Shown in pieces: positions 35,442-44,372 of a stretch of 64,000 bases of DNA. Made by a program: the position numbers and the translations under genes. The stretch comes from Exilibacterium sp. (GTDB lineage Bacteria > Pseudomonadota > Gammaproteobacteria > Pseudomonadales > Cellvibrionaceae), in contig JANQMH010000056.1 of assembly GCA_028280195.1 (NCBI GenBank), positions 62,001 through 126,000 on the forward strand, read 5' to 3'. Position 1 is the stretch's first letter. Each line of letters opens with the position of its first letter. The notes beneath the pieces are model-generated. The model ran no database searches and was not told the origin of the DNA. It worked only from the letters and a program-made list of their open reading frames with translations.

Positions 35442-36800
35442 ATGGAATTAGCAATTGAGTACGCCAGCCGCTTGAGCAACCTGCTGTGGGGAGAGCCGCT
35501 GATGGCCCTGCTGCTGGGCACGGGCCTGTTTCTGATGCTGCGCCTGCAGGGCATGCCGCTGAGGAAGCTCGGCTACGGTTTCAGCCAGCTGTTTGCCGGG
35601 CGCAAAAGCCGCGGTGAGGGCGATATCACACCTTTCAATGCCTTGATGACATCACTGTCGGCGACGATCGGTACCGGCAATATTGCCGGTGTCGCCACCG
35701 CTATCGGTATCGGCGGGCCCGGTGCGCTGTTCTGGATGTGGTGCACTGCGCTGGTGGGCATGGCGACCAAGTACGCCGAGGCGGTACTGGCGGTGCGCTA
35801 TCGCGAAGTGGATGAAGAGGGCCGCCGTGTCGGCGGCCCCATGTACTATATCAAAAACGGTCTCGGCCCGAAGTGGAAATGGCTCGGTACCCTGTTTGCC
35901 ATTTTCGGTACCCTGGCGGGCTTTGGCCTGGCCAACACCGTGCAGTCCAACTCCGTTGCCAATGCCCTGCGCGAGTCCTTCGAGGTACCGGTGCTGGTGA
36001 CCGGCGTGATGCTGGCTGTTCTGGTTGCCATGGTTTTGCTGGGCGGGATCAAGCGTATCGGCAACGTCGCCGGTAAGCTGGTGCCTTTTATGGCACTGTC
36101 GTATATGGCCTGTGGCCTGGTAGTGGTACTTTTCCATTTTACCGAAATACCGGCGGCCGTTGTCACCATTGTCGAAAGCGCTTTCACGCCGGTGTCGGCC
36201 GTGGGCGGCTTTGCCGGCGCCAGCGTGTGGCTGGCGATACAGCTGGGTGTGGCCCGCGGCATGTTTTCCAATGAGGCGGGCCTCGGCAGTGCGCCTATCG
36301 CCCACGCCGCGGCGCAAACCGACAGCCCGGTGCGCCAGGGAGTGGTGGCAATGCTGGGCACCTTTATCGATACGCTGATCGTGTGCACCGTCACCGGCCT
36401 GTGCATTGTGCTGACCGGCGCCTGGACCAGTGGCGAACAGGGCGTCAATATGACCCAGGCGGCCTTCAATACCGTATTGCCCTATGGCGATACGATTATA
36501 TCGCTGGGGCTGGTGCTGTTCGCCTTTACCACTATGCTCGGCTGGAGTTACTACGGTGAGCGCTGCGCCGAGTATTTATTTGGTATCAAGGCGATCCTGC
36601 CATTCAGGGTGATGTGGGTAGCGGCGATTCCGGTCGGCGCCATTGTAAAACTCGATTTGGTGTGGATCGTTGCCGATATACTCAATGCGCTGATGGCGAT
36701 TCCCAATCTGATCGGCCTGATTCTGCTGAGCCCCATTGTGGTGCAGCTGACGCGCGAGTACTTTGCCAGCCAGTCCCGGGCTGCGGATCTCTCCCCATGA
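35442..36800 (+). CDS. AGCS-family sodium:alanine/glycine symporter
   Basis: The 452-residue inner-membrane carrier has about ten or eleven membrane segments. It carries the AGCS signature blocks GEGDITPFNALMTSLSATIGTGNIAGVATAI and GVARGMFSNEAGLGSAPIAHAAA. The family imports alanine or glycine with sodium. Its TGA overlaps the ATG of the next gene (ATGA), so symporter and ligase are translated together. The context suggests uptake feeding the neighbouring PLP enzyme and the glutamylation enzyme. Confidence 0.93.
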   Translation: MELAIEYASRLSNLLWGEPLMALLLGTGLFLMLRLQGMPLRKLGYGFSQLFAGRKSRGEGDITPFNALMTSLSATIGTGNIAGVATAIGIGGPGALFWMWCTALVGMATKYAEAVLAVRYREVDEEGRRVGGPMYYIKNGLGPKWKWLGTLFAIFGTLAGFGLANTVQSNSVANALRESFEVPVLVTGVMLAVLVAMVLLGGIKRIGNVAGKLVPFMALSYMACGLVVVLFHFTEIPAAVVTIVESAFTPVSAVGGFAGASVWLAIQLGVARGMFSNEAGLGSAPIAHAAAQTDSPVRQGVVAMLGTFIDTLIVCTVTGLCIVLTGAWTSGEQGVNMTQAAFNTVLPYGDTIISLGLVLFAFTTMLGWSYYGERCAEYLFGIKAILPFRVMWVAAIPVGAIVKLDLVWIVADILNALMAIPNLIGLILLSPIVVQLTREYFASQSRAADLSP

Positions 36801-38185
36801 CATCGCTGCCGCAGGACCCTGAGCAGGGCAGTGCACCGACTGCGACGACGTTGCAGGACTGGCTCAATCGCCACGGCATCCGCCAGGTCGAATGCGTTGT
36901 CGCGGATGCGGCCGGCGTGGCGCGCGGTAAAGTGCTGCCGGTGGACAAATTCCTGCACGCGGTGCAGAGCAACAGCCTGCGTATCGCCGAATCGCTGTTT
37001 TCCCAGGACGTGCAGGGCCAGACCATCGAAGCGGATGTGGTTTCGGTACTGGAGCCGGACGTTACCCTGCGTGCCGACCTGTCGACATTGCGTGTGCTGC
37101 CCTGGGGCAATACACCGGTTGCCTCGGTGATCTGCGATGCCTATGAAGACAGCGGCGAGGAATCCGATCTGCCATCGCGCCAGGCGTTGAAGTCGGTGCT
37201 GCAACAATATGCCGCAGCGGGTTTCAAGGCCGTGGTTGCACCGGAGTTCGAGTTTTACATTGCCGAGTTGCACACCGACCCGCAACAGCCGCTGGCGCGG
37301 CCGCGCATCGCCTCGGGTGCCAGAGAATCGGGCCGGCAGACTTACGGCATCGATATCCTGCACGAGTACGCCGGGCTGATCGAGCGCATTTATACTTATG
37401 CGAGCGCACTGGGGGTGGATATCGACGTGCTGACGCACGAGGCCGGCCCGGGGCAGTTTGAAATCAATATCAGGCACGGCGACCCGCTGCAGGTGGCCGA
37501 CCAGACATTTATGTTCAAACGCCTGGCGCGCATGGCCGCTGCCGAACACAGCAAGACCATTACCTTTATGGCCAAGCCCCTGGCTCACGAGCCGGGCAAT
37601 GCCATGCATATCCATCAAAGCGTTTACCACCGCGATGGTGGCGGCAATATTTTTGTCGATGGCGAGGGCAATGACAGCGAGTACCTGTACCACTATATCG
37701 GCGGTCTGCAAAAGTACATTCCCGCTTTGTTACCGATGTTTGCGCCGTTTATCAATTCCTACCGGCGTTTTATCCGCGGCGAATTCGCCCCGGTAACCGC
37801 CCACTGGGGGCGCGAAAATCGCACTGTCGGCCTGCGTATTCCCGCTTCCACCGCCGCCAACCGCCGGGTTGAAAACCGTGTCGTCGGTGCAGATGCCAAC
37901 CCTTATCTGGCCATCGCCGCCACACTCGCCGGCGGCCTGCTGGGAATACGCCAGCAGGCCAGACCCAGCCGCGAAATGATCCGCAGCGCTTACGACTCCA
38001 GCTCGCTATTGTTGCCGGAAGATCTGCTGATGGCCCTGGACAATATGAAAAAATGCAAGGCGCTGGCGGAGGTTTTCAGCCAGCGCTTTCTAAAACTCTA
38101 CGGCGAATTGAAGTATGCCGAGTACAAGGATTTCATGCTTACCATTACGCCTTGGGAGCGCGAGCATCTGTTGAATCAGGTTTGA
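36797..38185 (+). CDS. Glutamine-synthetase-like gamma-glutamyl-amine ligase (PuuA type)
   Basis: The 462-residue ATP-dependent ligase has the glutamine synthetase fold. The N-terminal domain opens ECVVADAAGVARGKVLP, and the catalytic domain has APEFEFYI, HEAGPGQFEINI, MAKPLAHEPGNAMHIH and NRTVGLRIPAS. These variants resemble PuuA and other gamma-glutamylpolyamine synthetases rather than GlnA; the adenylylated Tyr loop of GlnA is not seen. ATG 36797 overlaps the symporter stop. It converges with the fructosamine kinase gene with a ten-base overlap. Confidence 0.85.
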   Translation: MTSLPQDPEQGSAPTATTLQDWLNRHGIRQVECVVADAAGVARGKVLPVDKFLHAVQSNSLRIAESLFSQDVQGQTIEADVVSVLEPDVTLRADLSTLRVLPWGNTPVASVICDAYEDSGEESDLPSRQALKSVLQQYAAAGFKAVVAPEFEFYIAELHTDPQQPLARPRIASGARESGRQTYGIDILHEYAGLIERIYTYASALGVDIDVLTHEAGPGQFEINIRHGDPLQVADQTFMFKRLARMAAAEHSKTITFMAKPLAHEPGNAMHIHQSVYHRDGGGNIFVDGEGNDSEYLYHYIGGLQKYIPALLPMFAPFINSYRRFIRGEFAPVTAHWGRENRTVGLRIPASTAANRRVENRVVGADANPYLAIAATLAGGLLGIRQQARPSREMIRSAYDSSSLLLPEDLLMALDNMKKCKALAEVFSQRFLKLYGELKYAEYKDFMLTITPWEREHLLNQV

Positions 38186-39036
38186 GCGAGGCCGGCCTCG
38201 ACGCCGGCCTTAACGCTGGCGTAGTAGCTCGAGCCAAATAAATTGAGATGGTTCAGCAGATGATACAGGTTGTAAATCGGCACCCGTTGTTCCCACCCCG
38301 GTTCCAGCGGGCGAATCTGCTGGTAGGCCGTATAGAACTGCGGCGCAAAGCCGCCAAACAGCCTGGTCATGGCGATATCGGTTTCCGCCCAGCCCCAGTA
38401 GGCGGCGGGATCGATCAATACCGGTGCGCCCGAGGCATTGACATGGATATTGCCGGACCATAAATCGCCGTGCACCAGGCAGGGCGGCTGCACCGGGATC
38501 AGCTCCCGCAGTTTTCCCGCCAGGCGCTCGACCAAGTGGCAGTCGCGCATTGAAAACAGCCCCCGCTCATATGCCAGCTGCGCCTGATAAATCAGTCGCT
38601 GCTCGGCAAAAAAATCGAAGCCGCACTGATAGCGCGGATTGGGCTGCGGTGTTTTGCCGCAATAGGTATCGAGGCTGAAGCCGAAGTGGGGTGCCGGCAG
38701 GCGGTGCATGGCCGCCAGCTGCTCGCCGAGCCGCTGCCAGTAGTCCGCCCGCCGCGCCCGCGGTTCTATATATTCCAGTGCCAGAAAGGTCCGCTGGCAG
38801 TGCAGCACTTCAGGTGCCGGCAGGGTGCCGGTGCGGCGAATGGCCTCGAGGCCGGCGGCCTCGGCGCGGAACATATCGTCCGCCGCCGCCGCCAGCTGCT
38901 TGACGCAGAAGCGTTTACCGCCATCGGTATCGATGCGCCAGGTCTCACAGATATCACCCCCGCTGAGGCGCTCGCTGTAGACCACCGCACCGAGCGCCTG
39001 CTGTTGTAACCACTGCTGAACCACTGGCAGAATCAT
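38176..39036 (-). CDS. Fructosamine kinase family protein
   Basis: The 286-residue kinase resembles fructosamine-3-kinase, which phosphorylates sugars bound to amino groups so that they come off the protein. It shows the Lys of FCVKQLAA, the catalytic loop LVHGDLWSGNIH and the metal Asp in VLIDPAAYWGWAETD. Length matches the bacterial family (YniA 286). No signal peptide; cytosolic. Role in deglycation is from the family. Confidence 0.9.
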   Translation of the reverse strand: MILPVVQQWLQQQALGAVVYSERLSGGDICETWRIDTDGGKRFCVKQLAAAADDMFRAEAAGLEAIRRTGTLPAPEVLHCQRTFLALEYIEPRARRADYWQRLGEQLAAMHRLPAPHFGFSLDTYCGKTPQPNPRYQCGFDFFAEQRLIYQAQLAYERGLFSMRDCHLVERLAGKLRELIPVQPPCLVHGDLWSGNIHVNASGAPVLIDPAAYWGWAETDIAMTRLFGGFAPQFYTAYQQIRPLEPGWEQRVPIYNLYHLLNHLNLFGSSYYASVKAGVEAGLAQT

Positions 39037-39103
39037 AGGCTGACAGAGCCTCTGTTAACTCGTAGAATGTCGGCACTCGAAGTTTTCGCCTTGGGAAAAC
39101 GTT

Positions 39104-40018
39104 ATGCCAAAAGGGTTTGGTAGTAAACTGGTGATTGCCATTTCGTCGCGCGCGCTGTTCAATCTCGACGACAGTCACCAGGTTTATATCCATGAGGGGC
39201 TGGAAGCCTATTCCCACTATCAGATCAAACACGAGGGCGATGTGCTGTCCCCGGGCGATGCGTTTCCCATGGTGCAGAAACTGTTGCGTATCAATGATCG
39301 GCTCGGCGGTGAACCGCGCGTCGAAGTGATTCTGCTGTCGAGGAACAGCGCCGACACCGGCCTGCGGGTGTTTAATTCCATTGAACACTACGGCCTGAAA
39401 ATCACCCGCGCCGCTTTCTGTGGCGGTGAAAGCCCCTATCGCTATGTGACGGCTTTTGGCTGCCACCTGTTTCTGTCCACGGAGGGAGAGGATGTGCGCA
39501 ACGCACTCGACCACGGTATCGCCGCGGCCACGCTGATGCCCTCCAACAGCGATTCTCACCAGGGCGACGAATTGCGTTTTGCCTTCGATGGCGACGCGGT
39601 ATTGTTTTCCGACGAGGCCGAGCAGATTTACAAGACCCAGGGCCTGGAAGCCTTTACCGCCAGCGAGCGTGCGGCGGCCAAAACACCGCTTAGCGGTGGC
39701 CCGTTTAAGGCTTTTCTGGCGGCCTTACAGGGGCTGCAGCGCGAGTTTGCCGACCAGGACTGCCCGATCCGCACCGCCCTGGTGACAGCCCGCTCCGCAC
39801 CTGCCCACGAACGGGTGATCCTCACCCTGCGGGCGTGGAATATCCGTATCGATGAGTCGCTGTTTCTCGGCGGCCTGGACAAGGGCGAGTTTCTCAAGGC
39901 CTACGGCGCCGACGTGTTTTTCGATGACCAGCCTGCACACTGTGAGTCGGCCAGCGACCATGTGGCCACCGGCCATGTTCCCCACGGGGTGGCCAACGAA
40001 CCAGCCAGCCAGGCATAG
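39104..40018 (+). CDS. Cytosolic 5'-nucleotidase (PF06189 family)
   Basis: The 304-residue protein fits the 5'-nucleotidase family related to eukaryotic cytosolic nucleotidase I. Conserved blocks are LVIAISSRALFNLDDSH, EVILLSRNSADTGLRVFNSI, LFLSTEGEDVRNAL, FAFDGDAVLFSDEAE and the late DVFFDDQPAHC. These hold HAD-like aspartates. It would dephosphorylate nucleoside monophosphates. It is divergent from the kinase gene, and a palindromic repeat element lies between its end and the TauE gene. Confidence 0.85.
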   Translation: MPKGFGSKLVIAISSRALFNLDDSHQVYIHEGLEAYSHYQIKHEGDVLSPGDAFPMVQKLLRINDRLGGEPRVEVILLSRNSADTGLRVFNSIEHYGLKITRAAFCGGESPYRYVTAFGCHLFLSTEGEDVRNALDHGIAAATLMPSNSDSHQGDELRFAFDGDAVLFSDEAEQIYKTQGLEAFTASERAAAKTPLSGGPFKAFLAALQGLQREFADQDCPIRTALVTARSAPAHERVILTLRAWNIRIDESLFLGGLDKGEFLKAYGADVFFDDQPAHCESASDHVATGHVPHGVANEPASQA

Positions 40019-40066
40019 CTCACTCAGGCACGGCTTGCAGGCATGGATGCCGGAGGGCTTAGTCAC

Positions 40067-40140
40067 TGTTGCACACCTCTCGACCTGTTGCGGTGACGCC
40101 AGCTGTCGCTCGCCTCGCTGCGGCCGAGAGGTGTGCAACA
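40067..40140. repeat. 74-bp palindromic element, copy 1
   Basis: Perfect 16-bp arms TGTTGCACACCTCTCG and CGAGAGGTGTGCAACA enclose a 42-bp core with GCGGTGACGCCAGCTGTC and GCTGCGGC. The same core without gaps occurs at 57077-57150, with different arms. The element sits in the gap between the convergent 5'-nucleotidase and TauE genes, where it could also stop transcription. Confidence 0.8.
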
Positions 40141-40144
40141 GCCG

Positions 40145-40924
40145 CTAGAAGAATGCGAACTTTACACCCAGCATCATCAGCAGGGTGGCCAGCACCGGCT
40201 GCAGCACTTGATTGGGCAGCCTTGACCCCAGGCGGGTGCCGTAGTGAATCGCCGGCAGTGAGCCTATCAACAGGCAGCCCAGGAGCATGAAGTCCACATT
40301 GCCCAGCAGCAGATGGCCGAGCCCGGCAATCAGGGTCAGCGGCACGGCGTGGGCGATATCCGTGCCCACCACCTTGAGTGCCGGCAGATGGGGGTAGAGC
40401 ACCAGCAACAGGGCCGCGCAAAAGGCGCCGGCGCCGACCGAGGAGAGGGTCACGAACACGCCGAGCAGGGCACCGGACAGCACCGTAACGGGTCTGGCGT
40501 GGCGATTGATCCAGCGCGAATTGGGGTCGATCTGCTGGCAATTGGCGGTAATACGGCTTTTGAACAGCAGCACCGCCGAGGTCAGTATCAGCATCACTCC
40601 GAGGCTGGTGGTGAGTAGGGGTTTGTACTCATCGGCACCGGTGAAAACACTTTTCAGCAGTGCGGCGGTGACAATGGCGGCGGGAATGCTGCCGGCGGCG
40701 AGCCAGCCCACCAGGTCCCAGCGGATATTGCCGGCGCGGCGGTGGGCGACCACGCCCCCGGCTTTGGTGGCGGCAGCGTAGAGCAGGTCGGTGCCGATGG
40801 CGATGTTGTAGGGAAAACCGAACAGAATCAGCAGCGGCGTCATCAGTGAACCGCCGCCGACACCCGTCAAACCCACAGCCAATCCTACCGCCGCACCGGC
40901 GAGAATGTAGAGAATAATATCCAT
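40145..40924 (-). CDS. TauE/SafE-family membrane permease
   Basis: The 259-residue inner-membrane protein has seven or eight membrane segments. It shows the family start AGAAVGLAVGLTGVGGGSLMTPLLI and a second half-repeat with LSGALLGVFVTLSSVGAGAF. The family moves sulfite, sulfoacetate or related organosulfur anions. It is divergent from cysB with about 150 AT-rich bases between, and cysH lies beyond, so a role in sulphur uptake under CysB control is likely. Direction of transport is unknown. Confidence 0.85.
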   Translation of the reverse strand: MDIILYILAGAAVGLAVGLTGVGGGSLMTPLLILFGFPYNIAIGTDLLYAAATKAGGVVAHRRAGNIRWDLVGWLAAGSIPAAIVTAALLKSVFTGADEYKPLLTTSLGVMLILTSAVLLFKSRITANCQQIDPNSRWINRHARPVTVLSGALLGVFVTLSSVGAGAFCAALLLVLYPHLPALKVVGTDIAHAVPLTLIAGLGHLLLGNVDFMLLGCLLIGSLPAIHYGTRLGSRLPNQVLQPVLATLLMMLGVKFAFF

Positions 40925-41049
40925 GCATATAGGCCAAGGTTATAGAAACAGGCATTTATCAGTACATTTTTAAAAATATGGCTGGCAAATATATCCATTT
41001 ATAACTATTCTGGAAAAGAATATTTTTTCATATTTTTATAATCAGCTAA

Positions 41050-42051
<1,002 letters not shown>

Positions 42052-42071
42052 GCCGCTGCCGTTTGAGAGTT

Positions 42072-42147
42072 GGTAGGGGAGACTAACTAGGGGAGAGTAA
42101 CTAGAGAAGAGTAGCTAGGGAGGAGTGGCAAGGGAAGAGTGGCTAGG
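42072..42147. repeat. 14-bp tandem array (ACTAGGGGAGAGTA units)
   Basis: Five 14-bp units: GGTAGGGGAGACTA, ACTAGGGGAGAGTA, ACTAGAGAAGAGTA, GCTAGGGAGGAGTG, GCAAGGGAAGAGTG, then a partial GCTAGGG. It starts 21 bases after the cysB stop, in the gap to the convergent thioredoxin-fold gene. Units drift gradually along the array. Confidence 0.85.
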
Positions 42148-42230
42148 GTTTTGCCGGATGGGCGTGCCATCTGGCACGCGTCCGCGGTGGTTTGTGGGCC
42201 GGCAGGGGTAGCTGCGGGTTCTTTTGGTCG

Positions 42231-42569
42231 TCAGATATAGTCCAAGTCTGGATTATCGTTCATTATTTCCTTTAGCTGCTCTTCTTCACTGGTATCCTTC
42301 TCCAGCACTTCCTTGACGAATTTGAAGTAGACGGTGTATATCACGGGCTCTTTGCCATCTGCCTCGACCACGAAGAAGGGCGCGCGGTTGACACCGTGGC
42401 GCGCCGCGATCTCGATCCCGGGGCTCTGCGGGTCGCGCTCATCGGCCACCAGCACTTCATCGATACGGCTCATATGGCCCGATTCCTCGAGCTTCTGCAA
42501 TACATCACCACATTTCTTGCACGGGGAGCCGTCCCGCAGAATCTTTTTCACCAGGGTAATTTTCATCAT
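42231..42569 (-). CDS. Thioredoxin/glutaredoxin-fold protein with CxxC
   Basis: The 112-residue protein has a redox motif CKKC at residues 17-20, a following helix (GDVLQKLEESG), and NRAPFFVVEADG with the cis-Pro position of the thioredoxin fold (AP). The acidic tail (DTSEEEQLKEIMNDNPDLDYI) is unusual. It lies just downstream of cysH on the same strand. APS/PAPS reductase needs reduced thioredoxin each cycle, so this may be its dedicated electron donor; that is inference. Confidence 0.7.
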   Translation of the reverse strand: MMKITLVKKILRDGSPCKKCGDVLQKLEESGHMSRIDEVLVADERDPQSPGIEIAARHGVNRAPFFVVEADGKEPVIYTVYFKFVKEVLEKDTSEEEQLKEIMNDNPDLDYI

Positions 42570-42609
42570 CCAGCCTCCTGTGGTCCGGCTCCGCCGTCAT
42601 GCAACGACG

Positions 42610-43356
42610 TCAGCTCTTGATATTGACAGCGTGCAGGCCGCATTCCTTCTTGGTCGACTCCTCCCACCACCAGCGGCCCTCGCGCTCGTGCTGGTTTGGG
42701 CCTACCGGCCTGGTGCAGGGCTCGCAGCCGATGGAGATATAGCCGCGCTCGTGCAGCTCATTGTAGGGTATATCGTTGCTGCGAATATAGTCCCAGACCT
42801 GCTGTGAACTCCAGTTTGCCAGCGGATTGAACTTGGTCAGGCTGTCCCCGGGGCGGGCGAAGACTTTGTCGTCTTGAATGACCGGAATACCGGCGCGAGT
42901 GCCTGGACTCTGGTCCTTGCGCTGTCCCGTGATCCAGGCGTCCACCTCCAGTAGCTTCTTGCGCAGCGGGGCGATCTTGCGGATACCGCAGCACTCCTGA
43001 TGGTTATCCCGGTAGAAGCTGAACAGCCCCTTGGCCTTGACCAGTTTCTGCACGGCGGCGGCATCCGGTGACAGCACATCGATTTCCACCCCGTAGTGGT
43101 CGCGAACCCTGTCGATATAGCGGTAGGTTTCCGGGTGCAGGCGGCCGGTATCGAGGCAGAAGACCTGGGCGTGGCCGGGTGCGATTTCCATCGCCATATC
43201 CACCAGAACGATATCCTCGGCGCCACTGAAGGAGATGGCAATATTGTCGAACTGTTGCAACGCATATTCGACGACTTCCCGGGGCGATTGGGTTTGCAGG
43301 TGTTGATCCAGGTCCAGAGTTTCTACAACTTCAGTGCTCATAGTCGGCGTGTCCAA
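42610..43356 (-). CDS. cysH: Assimilatory APS reductase (4Fe-4S CysH)
   Basis: The 248-residue enzyme reduces adenylyl-sulfate to sulfite. It shows [14 protein letters not shown] (nucleotide loop), [10 protein letters not shown], then CEPCTRPV, which together give the CC...CxxC iron-sulfur ligands of the APS-type enzyme, and the catalytic Cys in the C-terminal KKECGLH. E. coli CysH lacks the cluster; the Pseudomonas type has it. Downstream lies the CxxC protein. A 16-bp palindrome and a long intergenic region precede it. Confidence 0.93.
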   Translation of the reverse strand: MDTPTMSTEVVETLDLDQHLQTQSPREVVEYALQQFDNIAISFSGAEDIVLVDMAMEIAPGHAQVFCLDTGRLHPETYRYIDRVRDHYGVEIDVLSPDAAAVQKLVKAKGLFSFYRDNHQECCGIRKIAPLRKKLLEVDAWITGQRKDQSPGTRAGIPVIQDDKVFARPGDSLTKFNPLANWSSQQVWDYIRSNDIPYNELHERGYISIGCEPCTRPVGPNQHEREGRWWWEESTKKECGLHAVNIKS

Positions 43357-43802
43357 GGGTTAAATCAGGCTGTGCCCGCCTTTGCTCTGATGATTGGCGG
43401 GGCAGCGAAGCATAACAGAGGGTATTTGATGTTAAAAATAATCAAGCGGTATAGCGTTATAACGCTACCTTAGGGACGCCGCCGGCAAGGCCGGGCCTGG
43501 GCGGTAAGCGCGATTGAGGGTTTGGCCACGCTCGTGAAACATTGTCTTTAAATTCGTCATATCGGCAGATAAATATACAATATCTAGTGGTCGATAATCG
43601 TGCAAGCACTATATATGCTAGTACTTTCTGATAAAAAACAACAATTTAGGTGTTGGTTAAAATATGGTTGTATTCTAAGTGATACAGAGCTTAGTAACTA
43701 ATGATATATGTTCCACGTGGAAACCGCCCGCTACGCTTTGCTGGCAGTCACTGAAAGTCAATTGAGAACGCACTGCCGGTGGCAGGGTTGAGGAGTCGCC
43801 GG
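43357..43802. other. Intergenic region with two palindromes upstream of cysH
   Basis: This 446-base gap holds no gene. A perfect 16-bp palindrome TAGCGTTATAACGCTA lies at 43452-43467, within a wider imperfect repeat, about 95 bases upstream of the cysH start, and could be an operator. A second palindrome at 43711-43722 resembles a ParB site (listed separately). The right half is AT-rich. Confidence 0.5.
43709..43724. other. parS-like palindrome
   Basis: TGTTCCACGTGGAAAC contains a perfect 12-bp palindrome TTCCACGTGGAA. It matches the ParB-binding parS form TGTTCCACGTGGAACA at 14 of 16 positions. ParB sites of this type mark the origin half of chromosomes. No par or dna gene is in the window, so this could be a lone distal site or chance. 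Confidence 0.4.
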
Positions 43803-44357
43803 CTAGTTTCCTCCACTGTCGCCGGCATGCATTTCTTCGATGGCCTCCGCGCCCACCGGCTCCCCATTGCGGAACAATCGCTGACTCTTGACATCGACCG
43901 ATCTGAAAAGCAGTCCGTCGGGGGTGCGCACCGCCGTCAGACTCTGTGAGATGACGCCGTTGAACAGAATGGTCTCACCCGCCTTTGGCAGCCGTGTTTC
44001 AAACTGCAGTTCGACATCGCTCGTTATGACACCGTTTGCTTCGCTTGCCGACAAAACGTCATATTCAATTTCTGAAACCGGGCCGCCGCTCGCACCCCGC
44101 CGTTCGCGGGCCAGTAATCCAGACTTCGATAAAACCGGCGAACCCGGTTCCCGGTAGCTGAAGTCCTCCGCTAACAGTGTTTCCAGGGTCGCGAAATCCC
44201 GTGCTTCGAGAGCGGTCCTGAAGGTTTCCAGAAAGCGGCTCACTTCACCTTGCAACATCGTTGTGTTCGAGTACTCGGTTGTCGGCTTGAAATTAGTTTC
44301 GCACGCCGGCAGTGAAAAGATGGTGATGAACATGAATAGCACACAGCGTGTAAGCAT
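43803..44357 (-). CDS. NTF2-like lipoprotein
   Basis: The 184-residue precursor has a signal peptide with lipobox SLPAC at residues 15-19, so it should be lipidated. The mature part fits the NTF2/DUF4440 cone fold: RFLETFRTALEARDFATLETLLAEDFSYREPG, then strands with VELQFETRLP and GLLFRSVDVKSQRLF. It lies 15 bases downstream of the hydrolase gene, last in the TonB receptor operon. Function is unknown; the fold often binds small hydrophobic ligands. Confidence 0.7.
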   Translation of the reverse strand: MLTRCVLFMFITIFSLPACETNFKPTTEYSNTTMLQGEVSRFLETFRTALEARDFATLETLLAEDFSYREPGSPVLSKSGLLARERRGASGGPVSEIEYDVLSASEANGVITSDVELQFETRLPKAGETILFNGVISQSLTAVRTPDGLLFRSVDVKSQRLFRNGEPVGAEAIEEMHAGDSGGN

Positions 44358-44372
44358 AAAAATGATCTCCGG

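Noticed and set aside
36614-36796. Upstream extension of the PuuA-like ligase frame
   Set aside because: It overlaps the symporter gene; ATG 36797 in the ATGA overlap gives the expected family start.
42072-42147. CRISPR-like look of the short arrays
   Set aside because: Units of 13-15 bp follow each other without unique spacers, and there are no cas genes.
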